A stretch of 64,000 bases of DNA, taken from positions 1,002,001 to 1,066,000 of the forward strand of contig NC_063997.1 in the NCBI RefSeq assembly GCF_932276165.1. Reading direction: 5' to 3'. The stretch comes from Plutella xylostella (lineage: Eukaryota > Arthropoda > Insecta > Lepidoptera > Plutellidae). A program made the position numbers and the translations under genes. This document shows, in pieces, positions 45,586-56,519 of the stretch; the first letter of the stretch is position 1, and each line of letters starts with the position of its first letter. The notes beneath the pieces are model-generated. The model worked only from the letters and a program-made list of their open reading frames with translations. It was not told the origin of the DNA and searched no databases.

Positions 45586-45904
45586 TATTCTATTCTATTC
45601 TATTCTCTGTTTGGGTGTCAGTACCTGCACCTTTGTGCATATCCCCAAGGTCTAAACTGCCTTCCTAAGATTGGACCATTTCCCACCACGCTGGTCCACT
45701 GCGGGTTGGTGGGTTCACATATCTAGATGTGCTAGATCTAGATATGTAGGTTTCCTCACGATGTTTTCCTTCACCGTAAGAGCGATGGTATACATTGTAC
45801 TTAAATTCAGAAAAGAACTCATTGGTACATGTCAGCGCCGGGATTCGAACCCGCATCTCTGGCCTGAGAAGCGGGCGCTTACCCGACTGAGCTACCACCG
45901 CTCC
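45586..45904 (-). mobile_element. tRNA-derived SINE, family 1, copy 2
   Basis: Read on the minus strand: ggtggtagctcagtcgggta (A box), gcgggttcgaatcccggcg (B box, better preserved than in copy 1), the body, then ggggatatgcacaaaggtg and an agaat tail. The first 26 bases of the head are repeated tandemly upstream (45905-45943). Confidence 0.85.
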
Positions 45905-45943
45905 TTACCCGACTGAGCTACCACCGCTCCTTACCCGACTGAC
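45905..45943 (-). repeat. Tandem repeat of the SINE head
   Basis: A 26-bp unit (ttacccgactgagctaccac then cgctcc) present at 45879, 45905 and, partially, 45931. It repeats the 5' end of the SINE, including its A box. Confidence 0.85.
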
Positions 45944-47288
45944 GAAATCTAAAGAAAGACTTATGAAATTAGTAATGATTTCTCGGCACTTAGATTTTGA
46001 TAAAGTTATCTAATCGTCATAATTACCTAGATCAGATATTATGGTGATGGTAGATACAAATCTCGTTTACATGGTTCACCATCACCATACGTGCTGATTT
46101 TAGGTACACTCACGTGCAATGAAAAACTTAGAGACATATTATGGAACTTCAATGGCTAGTGGAACTAGTGGCGCCCCTCGGGTGAGACCAAAGCCTAAGT
46201 ACCTATGTCCAGCTGATGATGATCTTGTAACCTCAATGTTTAGCCGAGCGTATAAGAAGCAAAGAAACATAAAAAGTACGAATTATTTAACTTCATAATT
46301 AATTTTGTCATCAACTGGGCAGAAACTTAGTGTTGACATCAAAATACAATAAAATATATAATTAAGAGGTATTATTTCATATCAGATTCTAAATTAAGCA
46401 ATCATTAATTAACGTTTTAATAGTCGCGATAACGTTTCAATGGCCAGCGATAACTTGATTCATCTTTCAATTGTGTCTTCGCAAATTATACACAAATAAT
46501 TGACGGAAGTCGGGCTTTAGGTCTCTTATTGTAATTAAGTATAGTGAAGTAGAGTCAACAGAAAAGTATCTTAGTCATTAAGTTAATATTATTTACTTAT
46601 ACTACTTCAACCATAATTGCTATGCAACTATTACCTAGCCATTGCTAGCCATGTCCCTCCAAACACTAAGCTTGATTAGGGTTTGTCAAAGTGGTAAGAG
46701 AATTGTGCAGTCTGAGGGGATGGACATAGTTGTGTTAGTATACATATATATATTTTTTACGAAGCTTGTATTGTATAGTATGCATGTTTGTGACTATTAG
46801 GTTTTGATGAATAAATTTAAATTACTGTTAGGATAGATATCGATTATTACAGATGAAAAACAATAGATATAGATTGTTACCAAATACACAAGGCAATAAA
46901 CACCAAAGACTGAAGGCACGTCAACGTTACTGAACTCATGACAACATCATTTGCAAGCCATGCTTTGCACTGACTATGTAATACTATGTATCTACATATA
47001 ACTATGTAATAGGTAAAATTTACCCCATCGGTTAATTACCTACCTAAAGTTTCTTCGACAGATGTCACTTCATCTTACTTACATTGTTATTGTTACCCTA
47101 TGTGTAATATGTATGCTGAGTTGCTGACGGTATCTGCATAAATTTACAAAGTTTATAAATGTCCATGCATTTTCTATCTTTTGCTCTGTTCATAATTCTT
47201 ACAGCAGTTGTTTCAGTCTAACAAATCCAATTTATAAGTGAACTGAATTGCCAATTAAAAAGCAAGGATTCTTTAAAATATTATTCTC
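45944..47288. other. Intergenic upstream of lipase-like gene 1
   Basis: AT-rich. A MITE left-end fragment is at 46105-46130 and a fragment with ctatgtccagctgatgatga at 46180-46230 recalls the gatga-tailed LINE. Nothing else recognised. Confidence 0.5.
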
Positions 47289-47317
47289 AATAAAAGTCTT
47301 GTAAAAGTTAGTTCAGT
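47289..47317 (+). promoter_or_regulatory. Candidate core promoter of lipase-like gene 1
   Basis: A TATA-like caataaaagtc starts about 47288 and an arthropod initiator-like ttcagt lies at 47312-47317, 28 bp before the ATG. Spacing fits a TATA/Inr promoter with a very short 5' UTR. Confidence 0.45.
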
Positions 47318-47344
47318 GTCGAGACACAGTGTCTTTTGTTAAAA

Positions 47345-48859
47345 ATGAAAATTGGCGGAGAAAATTTGATTTTTGCTTTTCTGTTTATTTTAACAAGTCA
47401 GTTTGTAGTGCGCGGCGATGTGACTCTGTACGAGACTTTGTGGAGTAGTGTTGAATGTAAGTGATGGAAAATGTACAGTTAGGATGCATACAAACCTGTT
47501 CATATAAAAAATAGATTACTGGGACTGATATGTATTCACGTGTTTTTCAAGAAAAACCTATTGTTGATATTTGTTATGAACAGTAAAACGTTTTTGTTTA
47601 TCACCGATAGTACTTAATAGCCAATAACACGGCACGCTTTAGTTATATCATTGACTAGTTAGTATTCATAAGTATTGTTCATAACGTCTGTTCATCACGC
47701 CGATTCACGCCTCTGTCATGTTTGGAAACTAGTAGCTTAAAAATCTAAATAAAACAGTACTTCTTAGCGTGTTGAGGTTAACAAATTTTGTCAATGGTGG
47801 TGATAGGATGAGCAGGTCTCTCTGACTACCGAGGGAGCGTCAGACTCCGGTCGGGAAGGCCCTTTTTGTGCACCCACATAAAAACAATAACTATTCTATT
47901 CTACAGCATCAAAACACTTTCCTTCTACAGGTGACTGCGACCGCCTCTCAACCCTGGACGTGTCCGAGGTACAAGTCCACGTGTACAACTACGGCTCCCA
48001 GGGGGCTGAAGATGCCTCCTACTTCCTCCACGATGCAGCCGCCGCCATCCTCTCCCGCCCAGACTTTGGCCCTCTCCAGTGCGTCGACATCTTCGTCCAA
48101 GGATTCAACAACACCATCCACGACAACCGCGCCGAGACCGCTCGCTGTGTCCACTCACAGATAACCTGCAATGGACAGGGAACCATGGGCATCATCGTTG
48201 ACTCTTCAGCCTACACCAGCGGCGGATCAGACTTAACTGACCTCCCAGTCACGTATAAAAGAAGCGTGTTGTACTCCAAATCGATCGGCCAAGCTATTGG
48301 GGAGTTCATTGTGAAACTATTGTCGAAAGTCAAAATTGCTAACATTAACATCAGTGGGCATGGCCTTGGAGCGCATATAATGGGGTATGCCGCTGAAGTA
48401 GTAAGGGACCAAGTGTATCCTTTACCAGTGATCTACGCCCTGGATCCGACCGGCACTTGTTTTGAGGACTGTCCCTTTGAACATCTTCGATCTGGACAAG
48501 CCGACCTGGTGGTGACGACACACTGCACCACAGTCGTAGGGACTAAGATAGAGGCGGCCGATTTCGACTTCTATGCCAACAACGGTGAGACTCAAAATGG
48601 GTGTGCGCTGCTCAAAGACCCGTTTGGAGAAGAATCAGTCAGTTGCAGCCACTACCAGTGCGTTCCTGTAGGGTTGTCTCCAGCGGTCGCCAGCAATATC
48701 TGGAAGGCCAAGAGTTGTGATTCTTTTAACGATTTTATTGAAGGCAATTGTGATTTCCATGAGAGCACTCTGGCGGGCTACCGCCGGCTTCCGACCAGCT
48801 CTCCGGGAAAATACTATTTTGTCACCCCTGTAGATCCGATATGTGAATTCCAAACATAG
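47345..48859 (+). CDS. Secreted lipase-like protein 1, catalytic residues lost
   Basis: Member of the pancreatic/neutral lipase (alpha/beta hydrolase) family. Exons 47345-47456 and 47931-48859 join in phase 1 through GTAAGT..CTACAG, giving 346 aa. Residues 1-24 are a signal peptide (hydrophobic LIFAFLFILTSQFVV). The lipase fold follows, with VDIFVQGFNNT (the HGF-like oxyanion strand), SKSIGQAIGEF, the nucleophile elbow, ALDPTG and paired Cys. The elbow reads GHGLGAH: Ser is replaced by Gly182. Asp209 is present. The canonical His of the (G)HxDFxPNGG motif is Asp248 in ADFDFYANNG. It is therefore unlikely to hydrolyse esters and may bind lipid, as yolk-protein-type lipase relatives do. Tandem paralogue of the gene at 52744. 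A possible poly(A) signal is at 49249-49254. Confidence 0.92.
47785..47870. repeat. Short repeat in intron 1 of lipase-like gene 1
   Basis: tttgtcaatggtggtgatag and then gatgagcaggtct..gactaccgag resembles 52910-52985 (intron 1 of the paralogue) and 56060-56130. Confidence 0.55.
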
Positions 48860-49000
48860 ATAATATTTGCCTTTCATTGGACTTTCAAAAAGTTATTTTT
48901 ATTACAGTACCTCAGTGCCTTATTTGTATTTATATACTTTATTAAGCAAAGTACTTAATCAAGTTAATAATACTTTTAGGTTTAAAGTGATTTAAAGATT

Positions 49001-49119
49001 ATTAAAATATTTTAAATAACTATGTACGTTGGTTGTTTTATAAACACGTTATTCAAAGAACCTACTGTTTTATTGCTTTGGTACTTACTGCATTTAGTTA
49101 CTTATGATTATTTTAATTT
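49001..49119 (+). repeat. Direct repeat, left copy (119 bp)
   Basis: Nearly identical to 50261-50379, offset 1260 bp. Together with 50203-50240 it is the first copy of a ~177-bp tandem duplication that was later split by the element at 49120-50202. Confidence 0.85.
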
Positions 49120-50202
49120 GGGGAATTATAAAACGAGCGAACAAAAAAAAACTTTGCGACTGATGATGACATACTGTTTAAATAACTTGAGCGGTATGAA
49201 TTTGAGTAAGCGAAAAATTAACTAAACTGACGACGAATATTGATTTATAATAAAATCCAAAACGAGCTTACAAAAAGTGGATTATGATAATTCCATTTCA
49301 GATATTAAAATTTTATCCGAGCGACTTAATTACTAAGTGAGCGACTGGAAATACAGAGAGGGCAACTTCAATACTAAGATAGATTCGATTTTTCTAAGTG
49401 AGGTTATACTTAGCGATTTATTCATGATTATTGGTTACTGATATTCTATTTGAGGGCTTATGTTTTTTATTTTGACACGCTTTTTTTGCTTTGTTTTGCA
49501 ACGAAAATGCTAAAGATTTAAACTATAAGTACTATAAGTTTAGTCATATAAGTTTTTTTGTTTTATTTGTTGTTTCCTTGTGTATTTTTGGTGTGTGATG
49601 CTAGTCACCGAATAAATATTTTTTATCTTTTTTATCTTACCCTGACTACTGAGCCGATGGTCCCGGGTTCGATTGCCCGGCTGGGGCAGATATTTGTTTA
49701 AATACAGATATTTGTTCTCGGGTCTTGGATGTGCCCGTAAAATGGCAATAGGCCCGCCCCCTATTACATTGGGACTAACATAACGCTCTGGCGAAAAGTG
49801 GGTGCAGCAATGCACCTCTGCCTACCCCCAAGGGAGTACATTAGTACAAGGCGTGAGTGTATGTTTTTTATACTCTGCTCATTAGTGTATTTTTTAAAGT
49901 GGTTTTTGTATTCGAAACACTTCATTTAAGATAAAATGCCGCTCAGTATAAAAAATACATTTGCCAAATATTGAAAAAAATGCAGGACGTAACGTTGACA
50001 CTCAAACAAATATTAGGTCGCTCAAATATTATGAAGCTGCTCATTTTGTATTTTAAGTAACTCAAATTAATGTTTGTAAGTTGCTGTTCTGTTGATTTCT
50101 CGTCACTCGCAGTCAGTCGCTCACTTAGTAATTCTATAACCCAAATTAATTAATTTTGACACTTAGAACTGTAATTTACAGTCACTCGTTTTATTGCTAC
50201 CC
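49120..50202. mobile_element. Mutator-like non-autonomous element with 9-bp target duplication
   Basis: Left end GGGGAATTATAAAACGAGCG and right end CGTTTTATTGCTACCC are imperfect inverted repeats. TTTTAATTT flanks both sides (49111-49119 and 50203-50211). The uninterrupted target is seen in the neighbouring duplicate at 50371-50379. Subterminal gagcgact-type motifs recur in both halves. Its 1083 bp hold no transposase; a SINE is nested inside. A 9-bp duplication suggests the Mutator (or Merlin) group. Confidence 0.75.
49638..49865 (+). mobile_element. SINE, family 2, 5'-truncated copy
   Basis: Starts at accctgactactgagccg, lacks the A box, keeps the B box (ggttcgattgcccgg), then gcagatatttgtttaaatac and a 3' body ending aaggcgtgagtgtatg. 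It shares its first ~90 bp with the SINE at 59229 but has a different 3' half. Confidence 0.75.
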
Positions 50203-50260
50203 TTTTAATTTTATTTAATATTCATTCTAAAATACGAAGCTATTATTTTTTTTTATATTT

Positions 50261-50408
50261 ATTAAAATACTTTAAATAACTATGTACGTTGGTTGTTTTA
50301 TAAACACGTTATTCAAAGAACCTACTGTTTTATTGCTTTGGCACTTACTGCATTTAGTTACTTATGATTATTTTAATTTTATTTAATATTCATTCTAAAA
50401 TACGAAGC
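50261..50408 (+). repeat. Direct repeat, right copy without insertion
   Basis: Uninterrupted version of the duplicated block. It shows what the locus looked like before the 1083-bp element inserted into the left copy. Confidence 0.85.
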
Positions 50409-50577
50409 ATATCCAATGATAATAGTATGGCTTCAAAATATCCTGTACATTCAATTAGCAGTCAATGCCACGCTTCCTAATCGGAGCAGTTATTCTATGA
50501 AAGAATTTGGCCGTTGTAAGTTTATTTTCGTCAAAATAAAATATGAGCAAAATAATAGGGTAACTTAGGACAATTTA

Positions 50578-50800
50578 TACACTCATGAGTAATGAAAAAA
50601 GATACACTCACAAATTGCCGGCACCACATAGCCCATTTAAAAAAAACATTAAATTGAAAATTTTATTAACGATTTCGCTTGATGATATTATGGTGCACTA
50701 TTAAATGTACTTCAATATTGCAGACCGTGTCATTAAGCTAGCCTTTTCCGTTTAGGAGAAATTAGGCGTTATTGCCACTGGAACTTTTTCATCGAGTGTA
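50578..50800. repeat. MITE, CACTCACGGGCAATGAAAAA family
   Basis: tacactcatgagtaatgaaa and ggaactttttcatcgagtgt then a, 223 bp. Confidence 0.7.
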
Positions 50801-50814
50801 ATACCAGTGCAGCG

Positions 50815-51085
50815 AGCACCGGATTCGATACTATTTTCGAATCTACACGTAGGGTCACTTTTACCAAACGCTAAACGTATTTAAATCAAATTTTAAATAC
50901 ATTTTGTACTAGCTGACTGACAGACGTATGATAGGCTACTAAATACGTTTAGCGTTCGGTGAAATTCCACCTAACATATGGAAAAAACAAATGTCACTTT
51001 TGGAACTAACTTTGCCTTACATTTTGACAGTGACAGTTGACGATACGCAACGTAAACGGAGGTTCGAAACTTGTGCTCGCGACTG
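50815..51085. repeat. Composite dispersed repeat with nested MITE
   Basis: Best copy of the family also seen at 37380-37740 and, reversed, at 35985-36131. It contains the accaaacgctaaacg MITE (50861-50970) inside flanks gattcgatactattttcgaa and tgccttacattttgacagtg. Confidence 0.7.
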
Positions 51086-52690
51086 ATTTCTAGTACGTTA
51101 TGTCATAAACAAAAATTGTAGTTTGGACAGCGCTTTTCAGGGTGTAATTCTTTTTCAGCACGGCACATAGTTAACCATAATAATATACTTAAACACAGGC
51201 CCAAAAAAATATAATTGTAAATTACATTTGGTTCTTAAAAGCCTAAAACGCAAATCGAAATGATGTAGATTTTTTTAATAAAAAAGAAGCCTCTTCTCTG
51301 CCCGACTGACAATAAGCATGCATTATTCCAGGCACGTTCAGCTCTCTTTGTCTTCAGGTTGTTGTGAGCTTGCCGCCTCCTCCAAGGAAATATTCACGCG
51401 AATGCTGAAACTGCTTTAAGATGAATAGCAATCATTTCTTCCTTAAACTCAATTCTGGAGGTTTGGAGATAACCTCTAGGGTGGAGATATTCAGCAGATC
51501 ACGACACGAGAAACTTTTTTGAGTTTTACCCGAAAGTGGGGATTTGAAGCACATATACGAACTCCAAATTACCACCCTTTTAAAAATATTTAAGTAATTT
51601 AGAATCTGATCGAAATATTTAGGTATATTTTTAGTTGGTAATATTCTGATGTGCCGTTATCATTAACCCACTATTTTTAGCTTCGGTGTAATTCGGTGCT
51701 ATTGCAATTGTCACTAGACTTTCTCATTGGTCTATTTAAGGTTATCTCTGTTTCTCCGGAATCGAACACCTTGTAATGAAATTCAAAGTACCTATGGGAG
51801 AGGTTGTCATGCAATCAGTGCGTCTAATGCAACGAAATAGAGTCGTAAATAGCGCTGCACTGCTCTGCGTGTTTAATTCAAAATTGATAAACAGCCTTGC
51901 GATTGTGGTGTAAGCTCTTTTGTTCCGCATCACGCTTCAAACTGAATACATAAAATTCATATGTAGATAACGCAGGTTTTAAAACTAGTATGTTAGGTAT
52001 TATGCAGCACACTTATGTACCTAAGATATGTACATAGTCAGAGCGATAAAAGAAACGTAACATTCACACACAGCCTGTTTTTGTATGTTTGTCTGTTTGT
52101 ATGATCTGAATAAAATTTATTGGTTGATTTATTTTATAGAAATATACACTATACGACCACTATTTTCAAAAAAAGAACAAAATTACGAGCTAATTACCTT
52201 ACGTTATAGTGCTACTTTTGCAACACTTGTATAAAAACTCTGTATGGTAATAATACCTACTTAAATTGACCCTTATATCTTGGTTTGTTCTAAATAACAC
52301 ACAATTATAAATTCTTAATGCTCATACATCATTTGATTTACTACCATAAAATATATATCTAATAAATTAATATTTAAGTAAAATAAATTACATTAGAAAT
52401 AATTAATTAGATTAGAAATAAGTTACTATAAGGTGTATAATTAAAACTAAGCATTAAATTATAATTGGTTAGTATCACGGGCATTCTCTCTGTTATAAGC
52501 GAAGCTAGGGGGAAAAACTTAGTCCACATATATATACGATTAAGTTAGTTTCAGTAAATTATGTATAACTCCTTAATTACATCCTCTATTACTATAATGA
52601 TTAATGACTTATTTAAGGTGCATAATATTTATATATTTACTAGTCTACCTTCAAATAGCATTGGTGCATGTCTTTCATTTTATTGTTAAA
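51086..52690. other. Intergenic between the lipase-like genes
   Basis: No exon recognised. The segment 51540-51740 looks like a badly decayed copy of the CACTCACGGG MITE family (ggtaatattctgatg, ctttctcattgg). Very AT-rich from 52280 to 52700. Confidence 0.5.
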
Positions 52691-52743
52691 ATATAAATAC
52701 TTACTAGGATTTTTTTTCATTTTCCTATAAAAAACTGTTAAGT

Positions 52744-54067
52744 ATGTTACTGTACATACTTTTATTAGCTGCTAAAATCCACGGAGTTGTAAATTCCGAC
52801 CAATATGCGTTCGGATTAATTTGTAAGTACCTACTTTACAATTGCATTTATTGTTTAATCTATAGGTGATGATTTTTTAAGCAGATTGGTGACAAACACT
52901 AAAGCTGGTCTAGGTTTTGTCAGCGTGGTGATAGGATCAGCCAGTCACAATAGCGTCATTGACTACCCAGGGTGCGCTGGACTTACATTTAAAAAGTACT
53001 CGTGGTGCGTCACTAGGGGATGCTATATTTTTCGAACACTGCTTAGTCTATAAACAAACTCGCGAGAAATTGGTGGAACTTTGCATTGCTCGTGAGTGTA
53101 TTACATCATATTGAAGTGCTTAACGAGATTAACGTTCGAAAGTGCTAATCTTGGAGTATGGGAAGATAAAGACTTTGCTGCCCAATACTTTAATTACTTT
53201 TTAATTTCAGGTGGCTGCGACCGTTCGTCGATATACAACGTGTCTGAAGTGAAGGTTTACGCTTACAACTACGCCTCTAGTATATCCGAGGTGTACACCA
53301 TCGACGATGCCGCAGCCGCCATCTTGAATCGCCAGGACTTCGACCCCGGACAGTGCATCGACATCTTCATCTCTGGCTACACCAACACCATAGACAGCGA
53401 ACCGTCACAAGTGGCCCGATGCACCCTGTCCAAAATCACTTGCAAAAACAAAGGAACCCTGGCGATACTTTTCGACCATTCCGCATACACCAACCAAGGG
53501 TACATAAGGGCGATCGACTACGCCAAATCAATCGGACAGGCTATCGGAAGAATGGTTCTGCAGCTTCTGTCTAAAGTTTCTATACGGGACATCAACATCA
53601 GCGGGCATAGCCTCGGCGCGCAGATCATGGGGTACACTGCGGAGACGGTCAAGAATGCTGGATCACCTTTCCCAATAATTTACGCTATGGATCCAGCTGG
53701 CCCGTGCTACCAGGAGTGTCCGAAGGAACACGTTAGATCCGGTCAAGCTGACACGGTTGTGTCTTTCCACTGCAGCACTAGAGAGGGAACAGAGCTGAGA
53801 ATTTCCGATTACAACTTCATATCTGACGGTGGATCGGTGCAGAAGGGATGTACGATGTCGAGTTGCAGTCATTTCAAATGTGCTCCAATCTCGTTCCAAC
53901 CAAGTATACAGCCTGGTATCTGGAAAAGCAGGCTCTGTAATGAAAAACAGTGTAGTTGTGAAACTGTTTTGGCGGGCTACAGAGTGCCGCCACCTTCTTC
54001 GGCTGTTCCTGGTTCATATTGCTTTAGCCCTTCACTGGCTCTTGTTTGTGATGTACCGTCACAATAA
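52744..54067 (+). CDS. Secreted lipase-like protein 2
   Basis: Paralogue of the 47345 gene with the same exon layout: 52744-52822 and 53211-54067, joined in phase 1 (GTAAGT..TTTCAG), giving 311 aa. Residues 1-18 are a signal peptide (MLLYILLLAAKIHGVVNS). Conserved blocks: GCDRS after the intron, DIFISGYTNT, AKSIGQAIGRM, the nucleophile elbow GHSLGAQ with Ser160 present, and AMDPAG with Asp187. The position of the catalytic His in the (G)HxDFxPNGG motif is Asp226 (SDYNFISDGG). A His at residue 213 (SFHCS) aligns with the neighbouring HTD motif rather than with the catalytic one. The triad is therefore incomplete, and hydrolase activity is doubtful but less clearly lost than in paralogue 1. The C-terminus keeps the CETVLAGYR..SYCF motif shared by both. 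Upstream TATAAATA at 52692-52699 is a weak promoter candidate. Confidence 0.9.
52910..52985. repeat. Short repeat in intron 1 of lipase-like gene 2
   Basis: ggttttgtcagcgtggtgat, then aggatcagccagtcac and gactacccagg, matches elements at 47785 (intron 1 of the paralogue) and 56060. Confidence 0.55.
53072..53100. repeat. MITE right-end fragment in intron 1 of lipase-like gene 2
   Basis: ggaactttgcattgctcgtg then agtgta is the right end of the CACTCACGGG MITE family. Confidence 0.55.
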
Positions 54068-55470
54068 CATGGAACTATTGGGAATCGCCTGATGCCCGCA
54101 AACCCTACACATCCACATGGTTGCGTGGTTTTAAAATCGGAGCACGGCACACAATTATGTTTATCACAACAAACTTATTCCAGTCACCCCCTCGACAGCC
54201 TTAAACCAACTTAAGAAACCATTTTAGCCACAAAAACAAAATGGCGTGAGTTTGGTGAACGTAAAGAGTTATGGTGGCATTATTTGAGTCACGGCTTCGC
54301 GCCCTCTGGAGGCGGGTAAACGCCGCCGCGGCTGCCGTAAGCAAATCTTGTTCCGAATGAAAAAAGAAACGTCTCCGAAATAACTTACGAGGTTTACTGG
54401 AGTTGAGGGTCCCGTGACATGCACTATACTTATTGGGTTTTTTTCGCTGTTAACCTAACAAGGTTAGGTGAAGCTTTGTAATCTTTCTAACTTTTTTATT
54501 TTGTTTAATCATAGCACATTAAATTTTAATGGAATATAAATAAAAATATATGAAATATGGTATGTAAATCGAAATCTTCAAAGTCGCATTCTGTTTAAGC
54601 TATGTAAATTTTTAAGTTTGTTAAGGACTACATTATTTGAAACTCCCAATAACTTATTTAGATTTAAAGAAATGCTGAGAAACAGTAAAATTATTGATAA
54701 ATTGATTCACTTTACACTCAACATAAACAAAACAAGTTCAGGATCTTAAAATCTATTTTTAGAACACACAAAATACTCATCCTTAATTAACAAACGAAAC
54801 GCTGTGTCAAAAGAAAGTTTCGTTTAGAAACTGAACATCGTTATTTCAGTGGCGGCGATCGCCGTCGTTCACAAAGGGTCCCTGAGTTCAGACTGCGGTA
54901 GAGTTTGTCACGTTCGTTCGTTCAAAGTGATTGTTCTGCGGTACGCTCTCCTTTGTCTGTCCTCAAAAGATGGCAACATTTTGTTATTACGCGCCCTGTG
55001 TCGCAATGTGCAGTTGGATTCACCTGTTTTTTTTATTTGGCTGGAAGAGAATTTGTTGAAAACTTTTGTAACAGGTTTGGTATGGGACTGAAGAATGAAG
55101 TAAAGTTATTTAATTTCCATGCCTAGTGCAAAGATAGAAGCAACTATATGTCACTATCAAATATTATTATTATTATTAATTCGCTCCAAAAATGCAAAAA
55201 TTAAACCCTAAATATAAATATACTAATTCTACTTTAGATAAGCTAAGCATTAGCTAAATATCTGCTAAGACCGTAAATTCTACATAAAATACTTCCCAAA
55301 CCTGAGTTACGTAAGTATTTAGGTACGCAGCAGTACCTGTGGGTAATATTACACATATGAAATTCAGTTAGTTCTGGGTTCACAAGATAATAGATTTATT
55401 TACATACCCATAGCTTATTTCGCTTTTATTTGTATTCTATTCATTTTCATATCGTCTTTAGAGAGTTCAG
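54068..55470. other. Intergenic downstream of lipase-like gene 2
   Basis: No recognised gene. The 54849-55130 part is GC-richer and holds an open frame, but no family signal or reliable splice sites. Confidence 0.5.
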
Positions 55471-55749
55471 AGCCTATGTGACACGGCTTGCCCCTTTTAA
55501 ATTAAAACTCGGCAATCTAGGCGTGACGCCGTGCGTGAATCTGTGCCGACATCCAATTTGCGGTGACGTGGGTCGCGGGAGGGAGGAAAAAATGAAAATA
55601 AATTGATCCGCAAATCCTGGCCGCGATGGTGAGAGCAATCGCTTAGAAAACATCGGATTACTCAACTGGTTGGAGAGACACGACCGTCTGGTACTGAGCA
55701 CGTTGATCGTTTGTGAATTGGAAACAAATTGTGAACAAGTGATTTAAGG
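55470..55749 (+). promoter_or_regulatory. Possible untranslated first exon with donor
   Basis: A locally CpG-rich island in AT-rich DNA that ends in a good donor (gatttaag|gtaagcg at 55749/55750). No ATG-led frame of interest. It could be the 5' UTR exon of a gene lying beyond the window on the + strand. Confidence 0.25.
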
Positions 55750-55799
55750 TAAGCGTACTTAGGTACACTTTTCGGCACCGACGCATACACAACGGACTC

Positions 55800-55840
55800 A
55801 TCTCATTCATTCATTCATTCATTCATTCATTTATCGCATT
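55800..55840. repeat. (ATTC)n microsatellite
   Basis: About nine catt units. A dispersed repeat (gcgtccacttcatcggcatt) follows at 55855-55935, shared with 31300-31440. Confidence 0.8.
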
Positions 55841-56059
55841 CATTGATTTATTCTTAGTATAGAAATTCACACAAATGCGTCCACTTCATCGGCATTGTCG
55901 ACGCCGTTTCTCCATACATTTATGAAAATCCGTTTGGTCCCATACGTGCGATATCGATAGGTGGTCACTTGCCTCAAGAGGACCCAAGGGTCAGTTGTGC
56001 TTTTTAACATGTTTGAGTAAAATTTTCAACACAAAATCGCGTGTCGGTGACAGAAAATA

Positions 56060-56130
56060 GAACTAGGGTTTGGCACCGTGGTGACAGGATTGGCCAGTGA
56101 AATTGGCGTCAGCCGCTGCCTGCCCAGGAT
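56060..56130. repeat. Third copy of the lipase-intron repeat
   Basis: gggtttggcaccgtggtgac, then aggattggccagtg and ctgcccagg, similar to 47785 and 52910. Confidence 0.5.
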
Positions 56131-56519
56131 ATTATTGCGCCTGAAGTATATTATGTAACTAGTTGATATGGTAGGTACTCGGAGGGGCTCCACTCGTAAA
56201 GCATTATATTTAATCAAACTTTCGGCAATTAACGACTTTGGCTCATGATGATGATGATAGTGTTACAGAGTACAGACTTTCAACAAGAATATATAGGTTT
56301 ACTCGCATACTTGTTATGGATATATCCATGTTTACCTCACTGTGTTGCATTTCAGTCTGGCCCAATGAGCAAGCATAATTTAATCACAAGCCTGATCGAC
56401 GAAGAGGGAGTAACATAAAAGTAACAACAATGTAAATCCAAAGGTTCTAATTTCTTTTTAAAACCTATTAATCCGGCAATCCGGAACCGTAATAAAAAAG
56501 AGGCTATTTAAAACACGTG

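Noticed and set aside
48635..48877. Minus-strand frame opposite lipase-like gene 1
   Set aside because: Shadow of the coding exon. No independent signals.
49001..50379. Possible LTR retrotransposon (119-bp direct repeats 1260 bp apart)
   Set aside because: No TG..CA ends, primer-binding site or gag/pol. The repeats are better explained by a small tandem duplication with a TIR element inserted in one copy.
54849..55126. Two overlapping open frames in a GC-richer patch
   Set aside because: Translations match nothing I recognise. The first begins at a GTG, and no convincing splice sites flank them.
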